Positions 1 through 7,805 of a stretch of 58,553 bases of DNA are shown here, in pieces (position 1 is the stretch's first letter; every line of letters starts with the position of its first letter). The DNA lies in IMG/VR virus record IMGVR_UViG_3300042328_001827, positions 1 to 58,553 of that record. One strand, 5' to 3'. The stretch is from a virus. The position numbers and the translations under genes were made by a program. Under the pieces are notes generated by a model. The model saw only the letters and a program-made list of their open reading frames with translations. It did not search any database and was not told the origin of the DNA.

Positions 1-53
1 GGTGGAGGAGGAGGCGGAGGTGGCGGAGGAGGAGGTGGAGGAGGGGGTGGTGG
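1..53 (-). repeat. Polyproline-encoding CCN tract
   Basis: On the minus strand the protease frame reads at least 17 proline codons in a row (CCA, CCC, CCT, CCG mixed) up to the window edge. Codon mixing means it is not a simple DNA microsatellite. Such a run stalls ribosomes unless EF-P is present, and forms a stiff polyproline-II rod, plausibly a stalk between the protease and whatever follows. Confidence 0.9.
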
Positions 54-1445
54 ACTAGCTATCAAAATACTAGCAGCTCCGGTAACATCTAGTCTGCCAC
101 CAGTACTAATCGGGGCAGCGCCATTGGTAGCAAAAGCTGGGGTTGGTATTGCGCTAAAAAGAATAGCGTTTTTAATTTGTGCGGCAGATACGTTTGGAAA
201 AATACTTGCCAATAACGCAACAGCTCCGGCAACATGGGGACAGGCCATACTAGTTCCACTAATAGAAAAATAGTCACCATTCTTCCATGTGCTTAGTATG
301 CCACCTTCTTCAGTCTGGTCTCCTCCTGGTGCTGCTATATCAACATTAGCTAAGCCATAATTAGAAAATATACTCCTAGCCCCAGTAATAGTCATGCTTG
401 CTACAGATATAATACCATCTGTTCCGCTTGGATCGTTCCATGTATAAGAGGATGGATATTTTGGTAATGAATCATTATTTGTTCCATTATTAGCAGCAGC
501 ACATACGCTAATTATACCTTGAGCATAAGCGGCTTTCATAGCATCTAATTGAGATTGAGAAAATGATCCGCCGGCATAACTATGATTAATTACAACAATA
601 TTTCTGCCTTTTGGATCATTATTTTTAAATAATTGTTTTAATGATGTTGTATAATTTACAGCTAGTATAATTTTAGCCAAACTGCTTGTAAGTTCAAGAC
701 TACTACATGGTGGTGGTTTGTCACTTCTACAAGAGAATATTTTTCCATTCAATAGACTAACTCTTTTACAAACTCCTGTCACTCCCAAATTATTGTCACC
801 AAAAGCTCCTATTGTACCAGCAACATGGGTTCCATGACCATTATAATCATTATATCCTTCGTTATTGGTGCTAAAATCTCCTTCTAGATTATTATTAGAA
901 TCATATGTGAATCTAAGATTACCAGCTAAATCTGCATGAGTAATCATATTATTTAATAATATGCCAGTATCTATAACCACAGCATAAACATCATGAGTTC
1001 CTATATGTCCTCGATTCCATAGGGGGACAACATTTATATGAAAATTGCCTCTCGCTGGATTTAGACCCCATAATTCGAACCATCTACTATCATTACTCAA
1101 AGAATTATAACTTTTATTAATTATTGGTTCTTCGAATCTAATTATTTCATCAGCTTCAAAAAATGCTATATTTTTATTATAATTCAATGTATTTTGTGTT
1201 TCAAAAGTATTTTGCCTAACCAAAAACATCCCAGGAAGACCCAATCCTCTAATAACAGTATATTCAGGTCCTAAAATAGTATAAATATCATTTATAGATT
1301 CCATTCTAGATATTGCTTCTTCAGTAAGTCTAATAATAAAATTACTAGAATACTCTGATTGAGAATTAATTAATATTGATTCTATTTTAGTATCAACAAA
1401 TTGAGTAAACCATATCTCTGATACTTTATTATAATCACTATTCAT
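1..1445 (-). CDS. Subtilisin-family (S8) serine protease, C-terminus cut by window edge
   Basis: Open frame of 481 codons from an ATG at 1445 that runs off the left edge without a stop. The full catalytic triad is visible: Asp159 in VIDTG, His204 in GHGTHVAGT and Ser399 in GTSMACPHVAG, with an oxyanion-type Asn in AAANNG. Residues 1 to about 120 look like a pro-region. There is no signal peptide, so export through Sec is unlikely and a virion-borne protease is the better guess. The catalytic domain is followed by at least 17 consecutive prolines. It is the last visible gene of the leftward tail/fibre cluster, 28 bp after its neighbour. In a tail it could digest host surface protein or process phage fibres; the substrate is unknown. 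Family call is certain, role is inferred. Confidence 0.93.
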   Translation of the reverse strand, partial: MNSDYNKVSEIWFTQFVDTKIESILINSQSEYSSNFIIRLTEEAISRMESINDIYTILGPEYTVIRGLGLPGMFLVRQNTFETQNTLNYNKNIAFFEADEIIRFEEPIINKSYNSLSNDSRWFELWGLNPARGNFHINVVPLWNRGHIGTHDVYAVVIDTGILLNNMITHADLAGNLRFTYDSNNNLEGDFSTNNEGYNDYNGHGTHVAGTIGAFGDNNLGVTGVCKRVSLLNGKIFSCRSDKPPPCSSLELTSSLAKIILAVNYTTSLKQLFKNNDPKGRNIVVINHSYAGGSFSQSQLDAMKAAYAQGIISVCAAANNGTNNDSLPKYPSSYTWNDPSGTDGIISVASMTITGARSIFSNYGLANVDIAAPGGDQTEEGGILSTWKNGDYFSISGTSMACPHVAGAVALLASIFPNVSAAQIKNAILFSAIPTPAFATNGAAPISTGGRLDVTGAASILIASPPPPPPPPPPPPPPPPP

Positions 1446-1473
1446 AATAGATATTATTTGTCCTAAATATTAA

Positions 1474-2610
1474 TTAAGATTCTGTAGCACAAACATCAAG
1501 ACCACATCTTATTGCTATACTATCATATATTTTATGTTGACTTCTATCATGAGTAAGCTCTATTGTAACAAGACTTTGTTCGTATAGTGCCAAATTAGGA
1601 ACCAGATAAGTATAAATATTTCCATTACCATTCTCACCAAAATAAATATCTCCAGACGATGGAACAAAACCAACAGTTCCGATGCCCATATTAGCTGTTG
1701 TAAACTTATAAGTATATTTTTCACCAGGATTAGCATTGTAAACTTCTACTATCATAAGTTTTGGACTACTACTAGTACAGCATTCTCCAGATAGGGATAT
1801 TTGTGGAGAACCAGAAATTGTTACTAATCCATATTTAATACATGGTAAACAATCATCGCAAATTGTCATAATTGAATTACTAAAATTCATTTCTCCATTA
1901 CAAGATTGTGGAGTAACACTTAATTGTATAGTATTAAAAATTTTAGCTTCGTCAGTATTTTTAACATACATATTATGATTCATAGAGCCAGGATGATCAG
2001 ATGAACATTCACCAGAATTTGCACAAAAGACCAATCTATGCTGCATATCATATGAGTCTGATGTGGGAATAAAAGTGCCTGATTTTGGCGAAGCCATTAT
2101 GCATGGCCAATTTGATCCTAAGCTATATAAGCTATAATTATACGATGCTCCTGCTTCTAATCCACTAAAAGATGATACAAAATTAAAAATGTTAGAATTG
2201 CTTAGTATATACTGGTCGCATACTTCAGAGCCACATCCACTCAATTCTATACCAATATTTGGTAAACATCCAGTACATTGTACAAGTTGCTGGGATGAAA
2301 ATATTTCTGAATTATCTGATAAACTTACAACCTTTGCTTTTACGCTTGTAAATAATTCTTGATTAGCATATCCACATTGTAATGGTTCATACGGTAATAC
2401 ATTAGATAAATTCATAGCTAGACCTGTACTAGCACAAAAAGATACTGATGTATTTATAGAGGTTGTTTTTGCTGTTGCTTCAAAAGACCCTGTCCTAGGA
2501 ATAGCAACGGATGGCCAGTTTCCACCAAGTCCTAAAATTTCATATCTATAATTTTCTCTCTTAATTAATCCACTAACTGGTATCGAGATATGAATATTAT
2601 TGTTTTTCAT
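1474..2610 (-). CDS. Ig-like repeat virion protein (GLGxNWP repeats), second of a pair
   Basis: About 378 residues. I start it at the ATG at 2610 (MKNNNIHIS), which has an AGGAAA ribosome site and lies 8 bp after the stop of the upstream gene, instead of an upstream TTG. It holds three beta-rich repeats, with the cores LGGNWPSVAIPRTGSF, LGSNWPCIMASPKSGTF and a diverged third, separated by paired-cysteine motifs such as CTGCLP and CDDCLP. The same repeat fills the upstream gene. The repeats look like extracellular Ig-like adhesion modules; I do not know a named family. It is probably a distal tail or fibre component, given the neighbouring fibre genes and protease. Confidence 0.75.
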   Translation of the reverse strand: MKNNNIHISIPVSGLIKRENYRYEILGLGGNWPSVAIPRTGSFEATAKTTSINTSVSFCASTGLAMNLSNVLPYEPLQCGYANQELFTSVKAKVVSLSDNSEIFSSQQLVQCTGCLPNIGIELSGCGSEVCDQYILSNSNIFNFVSSFSGLEAGASYNYSLYSLGSNWPCIMASPKSGTFIPTSDSYDMQHRLVFCANSGECSSDHPGSMNHNMYVKNTDEAKIFNTIQLSVTPQSCNGEMNFSNSIMTICDDCLPCIKYGLVTISGSPQISLSGECCTSSSPKLMIVEVYNANPGEKYTYKFTTANMGIGTVGFVPSSGDIYFGENGNGNIYTYLVPNLALYEQSLVTIELTHDRSQHKIYDSIAIRCGLDVCATES

Positions 2611-2618
2611 AATTTTTC

Positions 2619-3830
2619 CTATAAGCAATCATTGCAATAGATTGTTAATGATGGACTATAAACACTATTACTACCCTGAAACATATAGTATGGTTCTGCG
2701 CATGTATTTGGCGTAACTTTAAGCCTTAGAGATGAATAATAAGTTTCGACAAACTTTGGGTCTAAAACATAGTCTATAACTGAGCTATCATTACTAGGAC
2801 ATAATGACGATGTTGGACAAAATACTATTTTAGAGGATAATTTAAATTCTCTAGAATTATATGTAGTAAATGTCCCGCTTATTGGAGTGATAAACATTGC
2901 TGGCCAGTTTGCTCCTAGGCCAACATATTCGTAGTTGTAGTTTTGTGTTGGTTCTAGTCCACTTATATGAGCAGTAATATCCACAGTACTTGTATTAGTA
3001 CCTAAGTTAATAACACTAGATCCTTCTTGAAGAATAACTTTAACTCTTGGTAAACAATCTTTGCATTCTATAGTAACAGGATTACTTTTAACAGAAGATC
3101 CGTTAAAAGACAAAGGGATAACTTCAAGTTCAAAAGTACTATATAAATGACTTTCATTATATGTTGGACAAGTATTTGGTATTACTCCAGAAATAATGTT
3201 TCTATTTGTTACACATTCACAACAAGCTCCAGATGTTGGACAAAACGACATAATAGAACTTAGATTACCACTAGTTTCAGACGGTTTTATAGTTCCAGAA
3301 AGCGGGGCTATGGTTATAGGCCAATTACTATCAATACCTTTATAAACATAAGAATATCTCTCATATGGCTGTAGACCACTTATTGTGGGATTAAGTATAG
3401 TTTTATAGTCATCTTCTAATAATTTATAAGACAAATTAGTAATAACAGGTATAACACCTATTCCTCCTCCAACACTGCCACCAGGAATTGTACCCATAAT
3501 AGGTACATATATGGGCAAATCAGCAGTTGTTCGTAAAATAACATAATAAGCAGATTGTGAAGAAAGTTGTGTTAGTGTTGAATCTTCATGCGGAACATAA
3601 GCATACGAAGAATTACCAAATTCATCTGTTAATTGTGATCGTTTTGTCCAAAACACTGGTATAGAATTATCTATATTTTGACTACTATATATAGTATCTA
3701 TAGATTGAATAAACTTATTATATTGTAGTTTTTTATCATTATCAGAAGATATTTCTTCTGGCATCTCCATAAGATTTAATGGTTCTGTACCAGCGTATGT
3801 AAAGATAAAAAATTGATTATTAATTATCAT
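2619..3830 (-). CDS. Ig-like repeat virion protein (GLGxNWP repeats), first of a pair
   Basis: About 403 residues from the ATG at 3830 (MIINNQFF); an in-frame TTG four codons earlier is less likely. Residues 1 to 120 are unique. Two repeats follow, with cores GIDSNWPITIAPLSGTI and GLGANWPAMFITPISGTF, each ending in a cysteine-pair motif (CKDCLP, CNDCL). The stop falls immediately after CNDCL, exactly where another repeat would begin, and the next gene begins with that repeat. The pair therefore looks like one repeat protein divided at a domain boundary. A candidate late promoter sits 36 bp upstream. Function beyond a virion/adhesion role cannot be assigned. Confidence 0.75.
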   Translation of the reverse strand: MIINNQFFIFTYAGTEPLNLMEMPEEISSDNDKKLQYNKFIQSIDTIYSSQNIDNSIPVFWTKRSQLTDEFGNSSYAYVPHEDSTLTQLSSQSAYYVILRTTADLPIYVPIMGTIPGGSVGGGIGVIPVITNLSYKLLEDDYKTILNPTISGLQPYERYSYVYKGIDSNWPITIAPLSGTIKPSETSGNLSSIMSFCPTSGACCECVTNRNIISGVIPNTCPTYNESHLYSTFELEVIPLSFNGSSVKSNPVTIECKDCLPRVKVILQEGSSVINLGTNTSTVDITAHISGLEPTQNYNYEYVGLGANWPAMFITPISGTFTTYNSREFKLSSKIVFCPTSSLCPSNDSSVIDYVLDPKFVETYYSSLRLKVTPNTCAEPYYMFQGSNSVYSPSLTIYCNDCL

Positions 3831-3865
3831 AAAATATAGCAAATAAGTTTAAAGTAAGTAATATA

Positions 3866-3875
3866 ATAATACACC
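3866..3875 (-). promoter_or_regulatory. Candidate late promoter element (GGTGTATTAT)
   Basis: Lies in the 50-bp gap before the Ig-like repeat gene starting at 3830. It is one of seven related elements with consensus RGTGTAYWA; TATTAT resembles a -10 box and no good -35 is evident. Confidence 0.6.
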
Positions 3876-3880
3876 ATTCG

Positions 3881-4759
3881 CTAAGGTATGCTTGCTAAAC
3901 AAATAGTATCGTTACTAACCCTGCCACCAAGAGTGATTTCTGCTATAGATGGAATATTATTTGGTTGATCGGCAAATAATAGTTCAAAATTTTTAATAGG
4001 TAATAAGATTTTAATTTTATTATTAATACCTAAATTATTGGGAATAAATTTTACAATTGTTTTGTTGTTTGACGATAATGTCCAATTATTTGTTTCATCC
4101 AAAATTATGTAATTATTTTCATATTGTCTTCTCTCTAATTGAGATGGACTAGCACAAAATGTTGCTGCTGTAAAGGTATAATTACCATCTATTTGTTCCT
4201 CAACTCCAAGATTGATTGATAATTCTATATCGGCAGATTCTGAGGACGCTATAAAATTCTTGATAGTAGCTGTTACTGTTTCTGGTATTCCTGGACCAGT
4301 AACTTTCATACCAACAAATAATGAATTAAAATTACTTCTATTATTGAGCCTCAGAACAGAATGATTGTTTGATACTCCTTCTAGTGTATTTCCATTTAAT
4401 ATGGATCCTTCAAATGAGAACGACGTAGACGGAGAACATACTACTAATAAATAATCTGTATATAATATACTATTAGAAACATCTCTAATATTAGTTTGAA
4501 TAACAGTTTGAGTTTCAAAATTATGATTTGCTTTGATTGTTAAATTAACTGTCGGTTTAAAGTTTTTATTTTTAGATATGGTATAACTAGGATTATCCGG
4601 TAAAAACTTAATAACTGGTGGAGATATTTTTGGTAAAGTTGTGGATACTTTAAAGTCTACTATATAAATATCTTTTTGTGGTAAATTAGGAGGCGTTGGA
4701 AAAGAGAGTAAAATACCTTTTTCACCGTCTTCGATAGAGTAATTTACTGTATTAATCAT
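3881..4759 (-). CDS. Hypothetical virion-cluster protein, 292 aa
   Basis: Starts at the ATG at 4759, which overlaps the stop of the upstream gene as ATGA, so the two are translationally coupled. The product is beta-strand rich, with a hydrophobic N-terminal third (residues 15 to 60) and no cysteine pattern like its neighbours. I recognise no family. Its position between fibre-like genes and Ig-like repeat genes suggests a minor tail or fibre-associated part. Confidence 0.7.
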   Translation of the reverse strand: MINTVNYSIEDGEKGILLSFPTPPNLPQKDIYIVDFKVSTTLPKISPPVIKFLPDNPSYTISKNKNFKPTVNLTIKANHNFETQTVIQTNIRDVSNSILYTDYLLVVCSPSTSFSFEGSILNGNTLEGVSNNHSVLRLNNRSNFNSLFVGMKVTGPGIPETVTATIKNFIASSESADIELSINLGVEEQIDGNYTFTAATFCASPSQLERRQYENNYIILDETNNWTLSSNNKTIVKFIPNNLGINNKIKILLPIKNFELLFADQPNNIPSIAEITLGGRVSNDTICLASIP

Positions 4760-5298
4760 AGAGAAGCTTCAATACATTTAAAAGTTAAAATTTGTTCAGT
4801 TAACACACTATTATTACTATCTAGCACACTAAATTTAAAAATACTAATATTATTATATGTTTCAGGGTTTACTGATATATTTAGTGGTATTGTTGCTTTT
4901 CTAAGAGTAATAGTATTATCATTTTGTGTTTCTTGATAATTCTCGTATTTGGGTTGGCCAATCGATACTAGATTTGTAGTAGAATTCTGTGTTAACTCTA
5001 CAAAAGCATACGAATATTCAACTGCTCCACTTTTTAGATTAGTTACAACAGCTGATAGTAAATCTCCAGCACAACAAAAATTTTCTATATTAGATACTGC
5101 TTGATTTTTATAGCTAAATGCTATAACTGGCATCGGTTCAAAGCAAATTTTTTGACCGATCCACTCTATAATAGATCCATCAATAAGTTTAGAATATAAT
5201 TTGCCTGTTTTGCTATTCATAACTAGTTCGCCAACCTCTAGTTGTTCTGGGCTTGGAAAACCATTACTACTTATATCTCTTTTAATTAAAAGCCTCAT
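4756..5298 (-). CDS. Small tail-fibre-type protein with GELVMNxxxGKLY motif, 180 aa
   Basis: The N-terminus has the arrangement LEVGELVMNSKTGKLYSKL (residues 20 to 38). This resembles the short N-terminal attachment motif of many phage fibres (a GE-L-x-N segment followed by K-L-Y). The rest is beta-rich with two adjacent cysteines (FCCAGD). ATGA overlaps at both ends couple it to its neighbours. It may be an adaptor that docks fibre parts to the baseplate. The motif is visible; the role is inferred. Confidence 0.72.
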   Translation of the reverse strand: MRLLIKRDISSNGFPSPEQLEVGELVMNSKTGKLYSKLIDGSIIEWIGQKICFEPMPVIAFSYKNQAVSNIENFCCAGDLLSAVVTNLKSGAVEYSYAFVELTQNSTTNLVSIGQPKYENYQETQNDNTITLRKATIPLNISVNPETYNNISIFKFSVLDSNNSVLTEQILTFKCIEASL

Positions 5299-7793
5299 AA
5301 GCTACAAACTCCTGTAAATAATATAACTCCGAAATCCCAATTACTTAATACATCATTATTTTGTTCCTCTTCTTCAGGATCAACGGCATAAGCGGTTAAT
5401 CCAGAAGCATAATAATATGAATATGTTCCCTGGCCACTACTATTCCATGCGCTGATTCTATATAAATAGTCTTTAGTAGAATTCAAACCATATATTGTTT
5501 CAGAATTTATGGTTATAAAGTTATTATCTGATGGAGAATTATGATAATACCAATTAATTCCATAGTCATCTGATTCTTCTATAATATAACCAGAAAATAC
5601 ACCAATCCCTAATTGAGCACTAGTATTCCAAGATAAAGAAATAGCAGAAATATCTCCATCGAAAACTCTTGTACCAGTTACTGATATAGGACTTGTTGGA
5701 ACATTATTATTTGGGCTAAGTAATTGTGTAGCTTCAGAATATTCTCCAATACCAATGGAATTCTGTGCAGCTACTCTGAATAAAATATTACTGCCTGCTA
5801 TTGTTTTAATTGTAGCAGAAGTCTGATCTGATAGTCCTCTGTGTAGATAAGCTGGGTTTTCATCTTCGTCATCCTGAGTATTTGTCCAAGTTTCTCCATT
5901 ATTAAAAGAGAACTGAACAAGATAATTTACAATTTTGCTTCTGCCATCATCGACTGGGGCGTCCCATTGTAAAGAATATTCATTATTGCCAAGACCAGCA
6001 TTATTATGACCAATTGCTCCTCTAATATTAGTTGGAGCATCTGGTTCTGTTGGATTAATTCTAGGTGTTCGAGATATAATTTTACCATTATAATCAACTG
6101 TTAATAAGGCATTTGCAATATATTTACTTGTTCCGTCTAAAGACGGTTTCGGTCTAAGATACACATCCTCTGCTACTAATGCGGTAGAATAGGTATTCCC
6201 GCTCACAGTTAAATCGGCATATGTAGATAATAATCCTTCTCCACTAACTATACTGGCTAATGAAAAAGCATTACTTGTATTAATACACACTTTACCAATT
6301 TCGTCGTAACTAAATCCGGATGGTATGGTTTTTTCTCTATCTAGATATCTATCAAAAAACACTCCTGTTGGAGATCCAGATACAGCATTAGGAATATGTG
6401 CATCTACTCTAAATGTTGGAATTAATCCTTGTGGAATAAAATTCTGGTTTAATTTATAGACACTATCATTATAATTATTATATGGAATATTATTTTTAGA
6501 ATAAATGAGAAAATCTATATTTTCACCAAGCATATTAAAACCAGTATGTATGTCTGGTCTAATACTAATATTATTTAATGTTGATGGTTTAAAAGTTAAT
6601 TCTGTTGTAACTTCTTGTCCTAAGTTATTTGTGTATGTAACATTATCTGTGGCGAGTGGTTCCATCTGCATAGCCAAATAACCACCTTTTGTGACAGAAA
6701 AAATGAATACATTAGTATCTACAGCGGCCCCAGTGCCGTCTAATCCTATTGGTGGATCTCCAGGATGCTCTGGAGCTATTTCTAGTTCGAAACAATCTAC
6801 TGGCTCATTGTCAACATTACCATTTTCATCGGCTGCTGGAGGATTTGGATCAGTTATCGAAACTTCTGTTCGTATACTATCTTCAAAAATATATTCTCTA
6901 TCAATATCTAATTGAGCTGGTTCTTTAGCAACATAAGCCATTTTAGCATAGCCGACGATAACTTCGCCAAAAGCATTTTCTATACACAACGTATCCGAAC
7001 CAGTACCTAGTTCCTTAACTATTTGTTCTAGCCCAGGCTGTCCTGGTACTATAGCAGCATAAGGCGACCACCAACGGTCTTCCGTATAAATATAAAGTCT
7101 ATTATTTCTTAGTAACGCAGGGCGTTTTGGATATCTTATCCAGCTCACACCGACTCTCTCTAATCCACTCAAATGTACATCAGGATCATAATTTTCTCTT
7201 AAATATGTAGCTGGTTGCCATTTGGCTACTTCTCCTGATCCATCATGTGTTAATATAAATCCTTTATATGAATCAAGATCATTATTAGGCCCTAAGCTTA
7301 TACCCATATCGGCTTCAATGACTTTATTAATTTCTACTTTTTGATTAGTAAAAGATATACCGGGATAAGTATTTATTTGTTTCTCTTCATTATTCATTAC
7401 ATACAAAGGAGATGATGGTGTGCCAGATGGAAAGCATATTGGTCCACCAGTAGCAGAAACAAAATATGAGGTAGCAGCGGCATTCGAGTCATTTAATTTG
7501 TAGATTAATCCGCTACTCTGTCCACTATACAATGGAATAGGCTGTCCACTCAAGTTAATTCTACCAAAGTTTTCGGCAACTATCGTTTGTGCTCGTAGTC
7601 CGCTAGCATCTACAAATGAGGGACTAATCAATTTGATACCACTATTAGCAGCTAGATACATACTACCACTAGCTGCTAAACTAACTTGATTACTACTTAA
7701 AACATTAAAATATATTCCGTCTATTTTATTATTGCCGGTTTTAATAGCAACACCCGGCCAATTGCGTGGATTTAGTATATTATACCATAACAT
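5295..7793 (-). CDS. Tail fibre/baseplate protein with two fibronectin type III domains
   Basis: 832 residues. The N-terminal half has fibre-like repeats of the form SGLxxxxIVAENFG. A middle segment (about 370 to 480) containing GYLAMQ, NISIRP, TGFN and IDFLIYSKN is homologous to residues about 637 to 700 of the next upstream gene. The C-terminal part has two fibronectin type III domains, roughly 590 to 685 and 690 to 795; the first contains YSLQWDAPVDDG. It ends near a ...ILFTGVCSL tail that overlaps the following start by ATGA. FnIII domains on phage tails are generally thought to bind host surface carbohydrate or protein. It is 12 bp from its upstream neighbour, with a GGAAA ribosome site. 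Confidence 0.85.
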   Translation of the reverse strand: MLWYNILNPRNWPGVAIKTGNNKIDGIYFNVLSSNQVSLAASGSMYLAANSGIKLISPSFVDASGLRAQTIVAENFGRINLSGQPIPLYSGQSSGLIYKLNDSNAAATSYFVSATGGPICFPSGTPSSPLYVMNNEEKQINTYPGISFTNQKVEINKVIEADMGISLGPNNDLDSYKGFILTHDGSGEVAKWQPATYLRENYDPDVHLSGLERVGVSWIRYPKRPALLRNNRLYIYTEDRWWSPYAAIVPGQPGLEQIVKELGTGSDTLCIENAFGEVIVGYAKMAYVAKEPAQLDIDREYIFEDSIRTEVSITDPNPPAADENGNVDNEPVDCFELEIAPEHPGDPPIGLDGTGAAVDTNVFIFSVTKGGYLAMQMEPLATDNVTYTNNLGQEVTTELTFKPSTLNNISIRPDIHTGFNMLGENIDFLIYSKNNIPYNNYNDSVYKLNQNFIPQGLIPTFRVDAHIPNAVSGSPTGVFFDRYLDREKTIPSGFSYDEIGKVCINTSNAFSLASIVSGEGLLSTYADLTVSGNTYSTALVAEDVYLRPKPSLDGTSKYIANALLTVDYNGKIISRTPRINPTEPDAPTNIRGAIGHNNAGLGNNEYSLQWDAPVDDGRSKIVNYLVQFSFNNGETWTNTQDDEDENPAYLHRGLSDQTSATIKTIAGSNILFRVAAQNSIGIGEYSEATQLLSPNNNVPTSPISVTGTRVFDGDISAISLSWNTSAQLGIGVFSGYIIEESDDYGINWYYHNSPSDNNFITINSETIYGLNSTKDYLYRISAWNSSGQGTYSYYYASGLTAYAVDPEEEEQNNDVLSNWDFGVILFTGVCSL

Positions 7794-7805
7794 CTTGATA
7801 ATTTC

